64,000 bases of DNA from Sclerodactyla briareus (lineage: Eukaryota; Echinodermata; Holothuroidea; Dendrochirotida; Sclerodactylidae). Below are positions 26,201 to 39,110 of this stretch, piece by piece (within the stretch, counting starts at the first letter, position 1; the number at the start of each line of letters is the position of its first letter). The stretch is from assembly GCA_026419785.1 (NCBI GenBank), contig JAODTK010005804.1, forward strand, positions 186,001 to 250,000. Direction: 5' to 3'. The notes below the pieces were generated by a model that ran no database searches, was not told the DNA's origin, and saw only the letters and a program-made list of their open reading frames with translations. Position numbers and translations under genes: made by a program.

Positions 26201-28299
26201 GCGTGGAATGCGTGCCCGGTACGCGCCTATCTAGGACAATACTCGGTACTGATCTCAACTTCTCCATAGTCTATAGTGTTCTGCCCAGTACGGGAATAAT
26301 CTACTTACCGATCCTTGACCTCATACCGGGGCTGTCGCACTGATCACATACTCCCCATAAACTCCACAGTGAGTATACTATGAGAGGGGTAGCTCCCCCG
26401 GACACCACTTCGTCTTTCCGTTGTCTCTCTCCCTCCCCAGGTAAACATCGTCCATGGCTAAAGAGTTCTTCACTTCCAAGTATAATAGCTCAAGGGGTCT
26501 GCAAACGAAAAAAAAAAACCATCGGGATTTTCGCGAGTGCGTTCTCGTCCTAAATCATCAGATCATTGGTCTGATTATCGACGTTTCGGAGAAGACATAT
26601 GTTAGGGTATAGGCTAGAACATCACTTTGCTAAAGGTACTGTGATGAACTCCCGACACGTATACCGCGATTCCTGATTCGGCTGTTGATGTTAGCTGCGG
26701 AACCGCAGCTCCGAACGCACAGTGTGATCGTGTGGTTGTGGCCGAGTTGGCGTTGTCCCGCCTATACCTGATACCGGGACTCAAAGCCGGCATTTCTGAG
26801 AACTTGTGTGACTCGGTCTCCTGATCTCACCTCTAATGACTTGGACTCACCTGATCGGAATCGTGACTCAGACATTCTCAGCAAGCACAGGCGTCAATCC
26901 ATCTTCCCGAAGTGGGGACGTGGGGGGACATACCAAAGTGGGGGTGGGGTACATACCTCGCCGCAAAAAAAAATACTGTGTGAAAAATTGAAATCAATAG
27001 AGTATCCTCAAATGTTCCCCCCCCCTCCCCAAGATTGACGCCATGTCACAAATTGCGTAAGACGAGACCGCAACTCTTTTTGTCATCTTCCCGGGCCTAT
27101 CCTACTGTCGTATGGTCCGAAACGCTACTCAACGCTCACCGTCAGATACAGTTATCAGAGATCTGAAAACGTGATAATTGTTACCATAATGATTTTGCCT
27201 TCGAGTTTTCACGACTGTTTTTCATGACTGTAGAATGTTTCTTGAGAAGTAATCATAGACATTTTCATTGCTGTGCAAACATTAGGCCTATATCCCCACA
27301 ATCGAGGGCATCGGCGTACACTGAGCTGCTCGGCTGATACGGATGCTTAGTCAGGGGTCCAATTTCCATGATATAAAACATGGTATTCTGGTATTCGAAC
27401 TTCATCAAATACCCTTTTTGCTTCACTTGAATATATCCACTTTCATATTGTAACTGAATATAACTTTACCAGTCCTACCCCCATTCAGATGAAAACTTGT
27501 AGTACAGGGGACCCAAACGATATATCAACATGGTATTCTGGTATTCGAACTTCATCAAATACATTTTTGCGTTCCCAACGAATGAGGAGAATTTTTATCT
27601 TGGAACATGGGCGTCAACGGTAGGGGACGGGGGAATTTACTCCTCGCTTTTTGTCGCAATTCCACACAGAAATTTGAAAATGTGGCCGAATCCCGGCTCT
27701 TCGGGACTGATGGAACGCCGACTCGGACATGCACCGATGAGGTAAATCTAGTACCTTGTATACAGGTCACGCAATATACCCCTAAACCATGATGCAAACG
27801 TGATGTAACAGCCTGTGTATCAATCCACACAATTTGTACGGTTAATATTTATGATGAACTTTGCACGATGGCTGATGTAATTATTATATTTTGGGAACTT
27901 TTTGTAAGCGTGTACTATCTAAATACTACCTTTTGGCTATGATATCCTCCCCTTGAAGAACTCTCTAGTATTCAATGGTAAAACCTGTTGTGATAAGGTA
28001 ACCGTATTATCCCCAGTGCCATGGTCTCGCCGTAGAACTTGTTGTCTGTGACCAATGCTTGTTGTACGGGATCACGTCTCCTCACAGCTACCGCTCTTCT
28101 GTTCGGCCGTGAGCTTTCATGGCATCTTCGTCCATACGATCCCTTCGTTGACGTCCCGCTGTAATGAATCATCGTGAGCATGGAGTTGTTAGGAGAGTAA
28201 TCAGTTTCCATTCTGAGCCTGTCTGAGGCATTTTATTTAGTTAGTCACACTTTTTAACTTATTATGTTAGAAACGAGAGCTCGGCTGTCCAACCAGTCG
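20201..28299. other. No recognised gene; two exon-like segments and an inverted repeat cluster
   Basis: C12 lies at 20397 and C11 at 26092. Exon-like pieces sit at 22615-22672 (minus) and 27670-27741 (plus), and a GCCGCAT-motif cluster at 24.0-24.8 kb. None is tied to a known gene. Confidence 0.4.
27377..27562 (+). repeat. Perfect 36-bp direct repeat
   Basis: The 36 bases at 27377-27412, starting aacatggtattctggtattc, recur without change at 27527-27562. The spacing is 114 bp. The sequence after each copy begins similarly (ctttttgcttc versus tttttgcgttc) and then diverges. Confidence 0.9.
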
Positions 28300-28535
28300 G
28301 TCCGTAGTTGGTATATATCAACTCCAGTGGTTCAGTCTGGTGAGTTCGGTGTGTATGTCTCGGTCAGTATTTTCGGTCGGCCTGTCTGCCGGTCAGTCAG
28401 CCATTCGGTATGTCCACATGGTCCGGTTTTCTGAGTCGATCCGTCCGTCAGGTAATCTGTTTGGTGTCTGTCATTCAGTCCGTATTTCAGTCTGTTGGTC
28501 AATGTAGGCAGTCAGTCAGTCGTAGCTCAAGTTCG
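28300..28535 (+). repeat. Degenerate GTC(A/C/G)-rich simple repeat
   Basis: More than 200 bases made largely of gtcagtc, gtccgt and tcggtc words. It is an imperfect tetranucleotide expansion, decayed or noisy. Confidence 0.75.
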
Positions 28536-29164
28536 AATTCAACTACGGGACCCGACAACCCTGTCTAGTCAGAGTGGGGTCAGATCCAAAACGTCAAACT
28601 GATCACCAAAAATTCAGATGTGGATATTCATCAAGTGTGATAGCTTTGCACAAGAAAATATACCAGTTCAGGCACTAACTGAGCTAATTTTTCAAATGTT
28701 CTGTCCGTTCGCTTAATGAGTTTTGGCTAGTTAAAGGGACAGTTTGGTGTTTAATTATGTTATTTATGTTTAAGCCGTTAGCAAGATTACGCAATAACCG
28801 TATGTGCTACATTGATGAGTAGTTGGCATGTAGGGCCTGGATTACAGGTAGATGAGCCTGATCAGATTTGTTCAGCCTAAATATGCTAATTGAGGGGTCT
28901 AATTTGCATGATTTATGCAATTGGCAATTTGTCGGATTTTCGCGAAACTTGGTGGTGTGGTCTACCATGTGATCCCTAGAATTTTAAAAGTTGAAGTTGG
29001 GGTCACTGGACGTCTTCAATTTTTCTAATTTGAAAATATTATGAAATCTTGGAAGCGTTGGATTTTCAGAAAATTTGGTAGATGTGATTCCACTTTGATC
29101 CTGAACTCATTTTAAAGGTACAGGGGGGTCAGTCGTGGAGGGCCATGTATGTGACTAATTGCAT

Positions 29165-29545
29165 AATAATTCCAATTTCCACTTAAGGAGAATTTTGCCA
29201 AACTCATTAGTTGGGTCTGTTCCATTTTCTGGATCTGATTAATTCGATGTTCAGGGAATGTTTATGAATTCCATCATATTAATAGCTTCTGTTAGAATAA
29301 GCACGGAGGAACGAGTACCATGCGCCTTGACAATTTTACTGGTGTTATGAGCTCATTGTATATATGCTTATTAAAAACAAATAAAAAAAATCATTCCAAT
29401 TTCCAACTTGTTAAGACTTTTCGCGCCATACTCAGTATGGGGGGTGATCCGTTAACATTTCTGAATCTGGATGTGTTTTGATGTCATGACATTGATTGAA
29501 TTCCATCATAAATAGCTCTGTTAGAATAGAGCACATTTTTCATTC
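29165..29545 (+). repeat. Diverged two-copy tandem repeat, period about 235 bp
   Basis: Two blocks share attccaatttcca, tctggat, gaattccatcat, aatagct and ctgttagaat in the same order, starting near 29170 and 29395. It is non-coding and resembles the repeat at 12.1 and 28.9 kb in base composition. Confidence 0.65.
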
Positions 29546-32535
29546 TGGCCATCAAAAGGAGACAAATGCTGGATCCCAGGAGAACTCTTAGGGAGGGAAA
29601 CTGGAGCACGCCAGTACTTCCCATCTCAAGCAGAAAAGTGGGTATCACAGCCAGGAAGGTGAAATGTATTGGTGCAGTTTCACCGAGGAATAAACTTGGC
29701 CATGTTGTTGATTGATGTTAGGCCTACTGTTTCTGGTTTAATGTAAATGTTTGATTGCTCGGAAATCTAATTTGGATCTATACTTCAGTTTCGTGCTACA
29801 GTGTAATGCCAAACAAAAAAGTACCACAAAATTAATTCTGAATACTATATATGCCTATCAATTGCAGATGCGTTAGTTTAACATGGTGTGACACCAGTGT
29901 CATAACCTAGCCCTCAACATCATTTCGTGAGATGAATTTAACTCAGGACCTTAGTAACAGGCTGTTATTACTTAATCATTCCAACGCTAAATATCTTTCC
30001 CAAAAAATTGTCAGCAGTGAGTAGATTATTTTCCCTTTGTGCTTGGAATTAATTTTACACTTAATTGTGAACAAGCTTCAAGGTTCTTATGATGCAAATT
30101 TTTTCACTCGAAGTTGACACTGCATAGTAAAAGTGAGGGGTAAAAAAAAACGTGTGATTCGTTTGAGGGTCAAAAAAAGACGCCCCCCATCACGGTCAAG
30201 GCGATTGATTTTCAGATTGGTTGTTTCCTGTGGGACATGTATCCAACAATCTCTAGTATAATGTGACATAAGTTTAGTACTGGTGGTTGCTCGAATCCAG
30301 AATACTGCCTTTTCGAAGTCAATAACTCGGAAAATCCTCGCATGAAGTTTACGTCATTCAACCGAAGTTTGGAGCCCATCCAGAAACCTGTCCATTTTAT
30401 GGTCAGTCAATTTTCATACTGTACGTACCCTCTTCTGAGGTGTCCCTAACTTATAAGTACTAGTGAAGTCCCCCCTCTATTTTAACTCCAGCAAAGGCTT
30501 TCCAGTTTTTACCACCCAGGAAGAAACCTATGTTTGGGGTAAAAAAAAAATCTTCCTTTTACCCAGAGAGTGTTCATTTATTTTACCGCTCAATAAAATA
30601 ATTATTTGTGTGATGTATGGAGACTATATTTATGTATATCAAGTCTTGCTGGGCTGATTCTTGGGTGACTTTAGGAATTCCAGTGCAAATAGCCTTCATA
30701 TTATCAGATACTATCTACTACTTTGCCTCAAACTTCCTTGACTACACCTTCGAGAGTGAACGCACTTATGCAAAAGCCCTATGACAAATGTGGCGGGTGT
30801 GCCCATTGCCTCTTCATTGCTGGTGAAATTTCCAATTCTAAGTAATAACAAATATTTTAGGATTATTATGAAGGAACTGTATGCATCTAAGTGTGGAGTC
30901 CATTTTTGAGTGTTGGGGGGGGGGGGGGCGGGGGTAGTTTTCCACTTGGGGTCATGGGTTCCTCTACCCCACCCCCACGTTTTTCTACCATTGCCAGCCT
31001 ACTTGGTTTCCTTTCCCTGTTGCTACAGCTTGTCATTCTATAATGGCAACATCATCTCTCTGTATTATCATCCACATTCGATTCGTGACTGACAGGTAAC
31101 CAACATTTTTATTGGTCGTCAGTATTCATAACACTAGCATCTAGACGCAATTAACAACAGATTTGCAGTCCAATGCAGTACAACTAAACACAAAGATTGA
31201 ATGGATCAAACAGTTTTTCTTGTGACAGTTGTGAACTGTACGGTGATAGTATTCACACGGTATTTTTTTCACCAGGACGTCTTTTTTTCACCCGAGAGCA
31301 CATTTTTGGGGGGGTAAAAAAAAGACACTGTTTTTCAGGTATTTTCCCATTTTCGTTATGTGAATACTATTTTTCCATAGCATTTTTTAAAGATGTTCCC
31401 ATTCCACAAGTTATAAGAATAAAATATGAAAACGATCATATCCTATCCTTTTTAATTCCAAACTTTAGGGAATGTCTTTTTTTACCCATCTACTATATGT
31501 TCTCTCTTATCAAAATAGTGCATTACTGACAGAAGTGAATCGGTTGGATTTTGTTCTGGTTGTGTTACAACAAGTGGAACTGGTGTAGCGTGAAGATCGT
31601 CTGGATCTGGTGTTGAGAACTGCTTGCAAGATATCTTGTAGCAGAACAACTATGTTGCGGAAGGAATTCAATCCACAAGTCTATGTAACTCACACATTTC
31701 CGTCCATAACATTCTGTCCATAACTATTTGTTTTGGGTTCCAGCTCTTTCCCTTTTAATATTGAATACAATTTTAAGTACAATATGGATCATTTTGGTCA
31801 ATCGTAGGGATTTATCACATTATTTTACCAAATCGGGGGGGCAATTCTTCCAAATTGTGTGGAAAAACCTTCCGTCCATAACGTTACACTTTCCGTCCAT
31901 AACGCTGAGTCTAGATCCTGGGTGGGGTTACTGCAAGTGCAGTGCAGATTATAACCCATGGCATGGTAAAGCACAAGTTACCAACCCTCTGATGCATGGT
32001 ACCTTTCATCTTGAATTCCAGAACACTTAACAGAACAATGACCTTAACAAAAGTCTCAGGAGAACTGATGATTTTTCTGATTCCGTCCCCTAAACCCTCA
32101 GCCTAAATCTTCATATTTCCAACCAAATTATCGGAACTCATAATTTTTTTCTGGTCATATTGTAGAGGGATCCCATCTTACTCACTCCATGGACACCCCA
32201 CCCAATGAAATGTCCCACACATTTTTTTGTGGAGCATTGTTTCTCTGAATTCCTCGTCCATAAATTCCGTGTTTTTGGATCGGCCCACGTGCCGTACTTT
32301 GTGATTCCCCGTAGAGCGTTTTGGAAGTTTGCGCACAACTTTGATTGACAGCAAAACCCAGTTGCAGTTACGAAACGAATGGGTTTATGACCCAGTTCTG
32401 CTCGCGTACTTTTTATGACATGCTTGCTGGCGAGGCTCAAATTTTCCCTCTTGAGGCCCCCCCTGTGATGGGGGCGGATATGGAGTGGGCCTACACATTT
32501 TGCATGCTGAGTTTTTCCTTCACCACACTGTAAAA
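29546..32535. other. No recognised gene
   Basis: Recurring ggggtaaaaaaaa and ccgtccataac phrases and a G14 run at 30915 are the only structure seen. Confidence 0.5.
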
Positions 32536-32835
32536 AATATCTAGTCATATTTGATGAGAAACTAATCAAATTTGACTGGAACATCATATCAGAAGGGGAC
32601 ACGACAAGAATCTAGTCAAAATGACTAGAAATTTCCAGTCAGATGAATGAGAAGAAATTCTAGTCAAAAGTCATGACTAGAATTCCTACTCAAAATGATT
32701 AGTTCCTACTCAAATATTATTAGAAAACTAATCAAAACTGGCACTGCAACAATGCACTGCAAGATGACATGACAAGATTCTACTCAAAATGTCGATGAAT
32801 TTCTATGAATTGAACAAGTTCTAGTCAAATGATGT
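32536..32835 (+). repeat. Array of CTAGTCAAAATGACTAG-like palindromic motifs
   Basis: Variants of ctagtcaaaa, gactagaatt and actaatcaaa recur about ten times in 300 bases, several in inverted pairs such as ctagtcaaaatgactag near 32610. The array is strongly T/A-rich and has no coding signal. Confidence 0.7.
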
Positions 32836-33029
32836 GGCCTTCAATTCAGGGTTATATTACACTGCCCATCAAGCTTTTATTGCGAGATTCAGGTGCACGC
32901 ACGAAAAGTACACAGGAAAGCAATGACTTTCTTTGCTGTCTGGCGTTACCCTCACTTCCCTGATTTTAATTAGCCTTGTGCTGAGTGTCCAGGCGAGAAA
33001 GCAACAGGTACTAGTTTCAAATTCTCTAG

Positions 33030-33110
33030 TATGACCTGACCAGGATTCGAACCCCAGGTGGGCAGTCGACGCTCCACCAAAAGTGCCAACCTCTCGGTCA
33101 ATGATTAAAA
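33030..33110 (-). mobile_element. tRNA-like SINE head or tRNA pseudogene, minus strand
   Basis: Read in reverse this shows TGACCGAGAGGTTGGCAC (A-box-like) and GGGGTTCGAATCCTGG (a good B box) about 45 bases apart. Arm pairing is imperfect and no mature tRNA can be folded by eye, so it is best taken as a SINE head. Confidence 0.55.
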
Positions 33111-35786
33111 GTGCATGCAAGTCTCGAACACAAGCTATCGAGTAGGAATGATGCAGCAATAACTGACTAGCCAGCGTAACCCTTCACAGGGAGGATACCA
33201 ACTGATAGTTCACTTACATAGGCAACCATGGGACGCCAAGGAAACACCGAATGCGAGCGCGCCCTAGGAGTCCCCCCCCCCCCCCGCCCTTCAGGACTGT
33301 GGGCATGCATGATGTAACCCCGGTCGCGCTCTGTACCAATTCCCGAACTCGAGTGCCCGGCGGAAGACGAGAAAGCGTGAGCATTCTTTGACCTACGGAT
33401 GAACAGAGCGGACGCATGCGCAGACGCTCCATGACAAGAGTTAGAAACAAGTTTAAAACTTACCACGGGTCCCTATCAATGCTTCCCGGATCCTGAGTAG
33501 GCGGTCACCACCCGCGATCGGAACGTATCGTCGCAATCTGGGTTGAATATCGAAACGATCGGACTAGCGTACACTCTCCGTTTTCCGCGATAACACAGTT
33601 TCGTTAGCTGAAATCGTCTGCTCCGAGCTGTTCAATCCGGATAATACATTTTCATAATACCCATTCCACGAATTGCCCTCCTCCTCATTATATTCGAGAG
33701 ATCCCGCTGCCTCTCTTATTTCAGCCGCTAGTCGCATTCTTCCGACACACTTAGTCCTGTGCGGATAGCCCAAGAAAGGTTACAAGAAAAAAATTGGAAG
33801 CGATATAGTGCGTGGACGCGCAGACAAACCACACGAGGAGTATACCATGGTGCTACATCCGCATGTTTCTACATATGCAAAACACGGTTCTATATATGCA
33901 TAGTGTTACATGCATATGATATGTGTACGAGAAATCCTCAATTACAATGAGGAAAATCTGTCAGGTTGCTCTCACATTGGAATACGTTAATGTTAACTGT
34001 CTTCTAGAACTATGGGCCCAAATAATCCGTGTTCCTCTGTAGTGCTAGAACGGAACGCAATTGGGCCAGGCTTTGAGATTCGTAGAATGCACACTGCAGT
34101 GAATCCAGTAGGTATAGACTTCCCGCCTCTGGCGATGCTTAGGGACTAATCCACAGTAGATAATCTGCTGATGTAGTTCCCTGCAGTAATCATACAGACA
34201 AAGAGGCCTGGAGAACAAAAGACCCACGTTGTGCATGGAAGTGAAAAATCCACATCTCAGTAAATCCGTCAGTTTGGCACTCAGGCCCCGTGGTGTTCAT
34301 ATCCGTACCTGAGCTGCTATCACGATGGTCATTATGGACATAATTCGCGCGCGAATGACATTCCATATGGCCGTCCACCCAACACTTTGTACCTCCAGCG
34401 CGTCTTTCTCGACGCTGATGTAAACGCAATGTATGCGCGTCTGTCAAATTGATGGGCGTCTCTAACGTATCACGCACACGCGCTCGCCAATATTTTTTAC
34501 TTCTTGGAGGCAGCTGATACCACTGATTTCGTCGGGTGGAAAATACCGAGATTGGCTTTATGAGATGATGATTTCCACAAGCTCTTTGACAAGCTACACG
34601 AGAGATAATGTTCCTGTTGATAGACCAGCCAGCCGGCAGCAAGAATAAACACGACCGGCAGCACTGGGGCAGCATCTCCAATAGAAATAACAGATGATGA
34701 AATAATGACTGCTTGGAGAAATAACGACAGCTTGAAGGGCGACAAGCAACTGATATCCATCTGCATGACAAATTCCACAGTTCCCCTATAGTGCACGTCC
34801 ACACATGATAGCAAGAGGGCAATCCCCGAAGTCGCCGGATCCCATCGGCATTCCTGAAAATGTGGAACTATTCAGCCTTTCCTATACTCTATATACAAAT
34901 ATTCGCAAATACTGTGGAAAATGTTAGGGCGAAATATGTGTCTGGAAACAATGCATAATAACTCCTATGAGTTCATAGAAATTTCAGAGAATTCACAGCA
35001 TGAATGTTGGGATACCCTTTGTTTCGATACTCTGTACCCTGTCCTAAAATTCGAAATCATTCAGTCCTCCCAACTCCCAAATTGAAAAAAAAAGTTATTA
35101 TAAATCCGAAATTTGCTCAAAACTCGAGTTTTTCCTCCCAGAATGCACATTTTTGGTATTTTCGGCTGATTGCATGGAATAAGTTGTAGTAATGTGCCTT
35201 CTTACCTTGTTACAAAATTGGTAATCATTCAGCTATTAGAATCAGCGAATATCTTGGAAAATAGAAAACCGTTGCTATGGCAACAAGCAGCAGAAAATAT
35301 GGGTGGAATAACAAACTGTCTACACTATCTCATCTGGCCCTTCGGGACCGTTGAGATAATAAAATTAGTTAATCCTGAACATACCTCACCAATCCCATAG
35401 GCCCATACCTGAGAATAATGTTGTGAATCGCTGCAGTGTGGATTTCGTGCAGGTAGGGGTTTCATTAAGCAAAGGGAGGAAAGGACAGGCAATTAGAGAA
35501 ATTGTTGAGAATATAAAAACATGGGAAGGGGTGAAATAGAAATGTCAGAAAAAACTGGTGATTGTATCGTGGGTTGGGTTAGGTGGGTGTCGGGGTTTCT
35601 GACTGCTGGGTCATCTCCTAGGAAACTTGGGACACCCTTCCCGTCGGGCGAACCCTGGCCCTGCCCCGGTTGCCTAGCACCTTCATGCAATGAGCTCCAC
35701 CTCTATACGACCACAAAATGAACGAGGTCACCCTGTTGTAGTGAATGACTATGGTCTGCGGGTATGTACTCCCATGGAGACAATCA
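33111..35786. other. No recognised gene; longest open frame of the window (210 codons, minus)
   Basis: The frame at 34190-34822 (minus) overlaps another of 105 codons in a second frame (hydrophobic, with VLPVVFILAAGWLVYQ). Neither has a recognisable domain. One chance frame of this size is plausible in 64 kb. Confidence 0.4.
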
Positions 35787-35794
35787 GCATGTGA

Positions 35795-35962
35795 CAAGGG
35801 CGCAGCCACTAGGGGGTCCGGCGGTCATGACCCCCAACGTTGAGAATGCCCTCAATTACATAATGATTTTTCACACACAAAGTATTTCCCATCACTGCTT
35901 CTGCCCCTCCTCCCCCCAAATTGCTCTGACCCCCCAACTTTCAGACAGTGGCTGCGCCCTTG
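35795..35962. mobile_element. hAT-type MITE, 168 bp, with intact ends
   Basis: The element has perfect 16-bp terminal inverted repeats: CAAGGGCGCAGCCACT at 35795-35810 and its reverse complement AGTGGCTGCGCCCTTG at 35947-35962. The flanking 8 bases GCATGTGA are duplicated exactly at 35787-35794 and 35963-35970. An 8-bp target duplication with CA-starting ends is the mark of the hAT superfamily. The 168-bp body has no coding capacity, so it is a non-autonomous copy moved by a transposase elsewhere. Perfect ends in an otherwise error-rich sequence suggest a fairly young insertion. Confidence 0.85.
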
Positions 35963-36249
35963 GCATGTGACAGATCACTCTGCAGCTGCTCAAATCTACT
36001 GGACTTGCCCATGCCTCTCGTGAAGATTCCTCTCGGAGACTAGAATACCACGGGGGGGGGGGGGGGGCGGGGGGGGGGGATAGAAGTACCCACCCCCCGG
36101 TTTTGGGAACACTCTAAACCCTATAAGGGTGGTAGTCATTTTTTTTATTGCGAGCTCAGTTCAAGTACTGCTGGTATGTAGGGCGCTCCCTCAGAGCTCC
36201 TCTCCTCCCATGATCAATATGAGAATTATATTAACGACGACTGTTTACT

Positions 36250-37235
36250 AATTGCTAAGTGTATTCATAATAAGAATGATATTTCTGATCAGAGTATCAA
36301 AGGTACTTGGAAGAAAATTATTCATGAGTTTCCACGGTGACCATGCCCACTCCCAGTCGACTTTCGTCGATGAATTGGATGAACATGGGATTCGGTTGAC
36401 TAATACAAGGACTGATCCTGCAATTGTTCAAATATTATTTCGTGAGGTATTGGCTCCACACTATCTTCTGCTATACCACACGATGCCATTCATTAAGAGC
36501 TTTAGAAATGATTTACCTAATTGAATTGAGCATTCCATGTTTTTGTATCCCACTGATGAGAATGAAGTGATGAAATGTATCAAGATTTGAAAATTGGCAG
36601 CCCTGGTCATGACGATATATAGGCTACATTGTAAAGCCTATTGAAGCAGTCAGACATATTATAGCTCGCCCGTTATTTCACCTCTCTTTCAAAGAGAGAT
36701 TCATAAATCTCTCTTTCAGCAGTGCGAGTTTTGCCCCCATTAATGACTTTAAAATTGCACGTGTTGTGTCTGTTTACAAAAATAGTAACGAAGAGAAGCA
36801 AATTAAAAATGCAGAACCATTTCTGTATTACCAGTTTTTAAGATGAGTCTTTAGAAAGGCATAGACCGCGTACCAGATTATTGCAGTTCCTTCAATATGC
36901 GCAATATTATGTATAAATCAATAGGAGTTTCCTCAACCTGGGAAATCCACAACTTATGCTTCAATTAATTTCACTAGGAATGCATACGGTTCCCTATGGA
37001 TCTATTCTCAGTCCTCTTCTGTGTCTAATTTACATCGACGATTGCCGCTTGTTAGTTCCAATTAAAATGTTTAAAATTCACCCTTTACGCAGATTATAAC
37101 GCATCTTCTTGTAACAACAAATTGCATTCTCTCATCGATAGTAATAATCGGGAGGAGACTGTAGATTTGTTTTGGTTCAAAGCAATTGAATTATTATTGA
37201 ATGCAAATGAATCCAAAGTTATTTCGTATTGTTAT
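36250..37235 (+). mobile_element. LINE reverse-transcriptase remnant (decayed, internally deleted)
   Basis: Fragments in shifting frames follow the order of a non-LTR reverse transcriptase. LYPTDENEVMKCIK is followed by a GSPGHDDI-like stretch, then ARPLFHL.LSFKERF, then FKIARVVSVYKN. After a gap come GVSST, VPYGSILSPLLCLIYIDD and TLYADYNAS (the family's LxADDT-type catalytic box, here broken), then LLNANESKVIS. Known LINEs have KPT...EV...I..LK...SPGHD.I, FK.A.V.P..K and GSILGPLLFLIYINDL in that order. Several segments between them are missing, and stops and frame changes are frequent. The CR1/Jockey group is likely. This copy covers the palm region that the 12.9-kb copy lacks. Confidence 0.85.
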
Positions 37236-38929
37236 TGATATTAACTCCATTCCATTAAGGGTGGGTGTTTTGTTTTAGTTTTTTTGTTTTTGCTTCACCT
37301 TTAACATTCGATAAGTTCTCGTTTTATCATGTACGTAGAGGTCTATCAAAGACTTCATTTAACACGCTTTCAGTAGCTTTCGGGTAGTTTCTCCAGAGCC
37401 ATTCTTTCTCACATTATTGTTACCATATTGTACTTTGTGTTACTATTGGTGGGGGTGGGGGGGGGGGGTTCAGATAAGTTCGAAATAAATAAATCAATAT
37501 AAAAAATATAAAAAAAAGAACCTCGATCGACGAGAGAGTGGAATAGGGAACGAGACCGCAATTATGCGTAATGATCTTGTCATGTCTCCTTATTTCAACA
37601 TATGAGACGCTAGGGAGAGTGAGGCATTTATGAGGTCGCACGCCCTCGGTTCCGGCCTCACCCCCCCCCCCCCCTCCCCCTCCCAAGACACATCCCTGCG
37701 TACGCTACTGTAACAATTTCTCCGCCGTTGGCTATATTCTGACATGTTTTTTTTCGATATTTCGTACCCAAGAATTTTTTTGTAAGGACCACAAAAGTAA
37801 TGACAGGCCCATCAATGTGTGACAATAACATGCACGCACTGTCCCTCCGTTCGAGAGGAACACTAGTAACCCAATTAGATGATCCATCTGCGAAAAAAAT
37901 TTGTAAAGAATCTATTTTCAGCTGATTTGTGTTGGTAATGGTGTCTAAATGTACCAGAGAAAAGACGCCGCCGTAACAGATGGGGAACGTTGATTTTTTT
38001 TCCAAATGGTGTTCCAAATGGCCGCCGAATATGGAAATCGTAGAAAATGCATTGATCAGTCGAAAAAAGTTATGTAAATTTCAAACAAATTATTGTACAT
38101 ATATTTCCTATCATTGCGAGCACAGTACGCGACATTCCATGTGTCTAGTAAGTGCCAAAATCAAGATTATGCGGTGCCAATATGGCCGGCATTCCTTGAA
38201 ATTTACACGATAATCGAAATAACTGACATGAATCTGTCCGGATAAAGTGATGCAAGCTCCAAAAAGAGACAATACATATAAAAAAGGCTATCTACAATAT
38301 TGATTTTTCAGAGCCGTGATCAAGCCTTTTTCTGACACAAGCTGCTCTGCTGTCAGCATCACAACAAGCAGTGTAAACGGCCATGAGGTCACGTGTTCAA
38401 TCCAAACTCTTGGGGGTGGGGGGGGGCGAACACACCAGATTCATGAAACAGGCAGGCTAGTAGAGGAACATATGACAGCAGACTCCCACCAACAAGATGC
38501 AAGCACTCAACATGACCTAGTGAAGTTCTCAGCCAATCAATATAATGGAAGGTTAATGTTGTAAACTGCAAAGTGATGGTGTTTCAATCAGTGCCAGCTA
38601 TGGGGTGGTGTTCCGAGGTGAATCACGCGTGCAATGAGTATCACTCCAACGTATCGGGACGAACTCATAGGTGAAAAAGTAGCCCATTCTATTCTGCCAC
38701 ATCCATAACCACTACTGAGGCAAAACATAAAATTTAATGGGGTTTTCTTTCTTCGCTAGACATCGGCCAAGTTTACGCGAGAACCTCCCTATAATACCTG
38801 TAGTGCAGCTGTCCAGTCATTCTCGCCTAGCTTTACGGAATTCACTTCAGAAACAGAGAACTCGCTCTCCAAGCTCCCCTCCCCCTATCCATGAACGATA
38901 GAATCATGTTCCCCTAGGATCCGCCACCG

Positions 38930-39110
38930 ACCATGTTATTGAAGATGGGTCCTTCCACTACGATGGGTGACCTGGTAAAATTTGTCACCGTGTCCGTTGG
39001 ATACGGGCAACAGGTTCGCTGGGATCGAATCCAACATCTTTTGTTCACCTATTGCTCAATGAGCAGGATGGACCCACAAGCTTGGTCAACATCGACCATG
39101 TTTAATCTCT
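38930..39110 (+). mobile_element. tRNA-like SINE fragment
   Basis: ggtgacctggtaaaatttg is followed by ggttcgctgggatcgaatcc, which looks like a tRNA T-arm/B-box end. The downstream sequence has no gene. Assignment is by B-box resemblance only. Confidence 0.4.

Noticed and set aside
32138..32602. 154-codon open frame, minus strand
   Set aside because: It extends into the CTAGTC repeat array; composition is not coding-like and no family is recognised.
34190..34822. Longest open frame (210 codons, minus strand)
   Set aside because: No recognisable domain and no splice signals. A competing frame of 105 codons overlaps it, and one frame of this size is expected about by chance in 64 kb read six ways.
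36250..37235. Retrovirus or LTR element
   Set aside because: The motif order is that of a non-LTR reverse transcriptase; no LTRs, protease, integrase or primer-binding site are visible.
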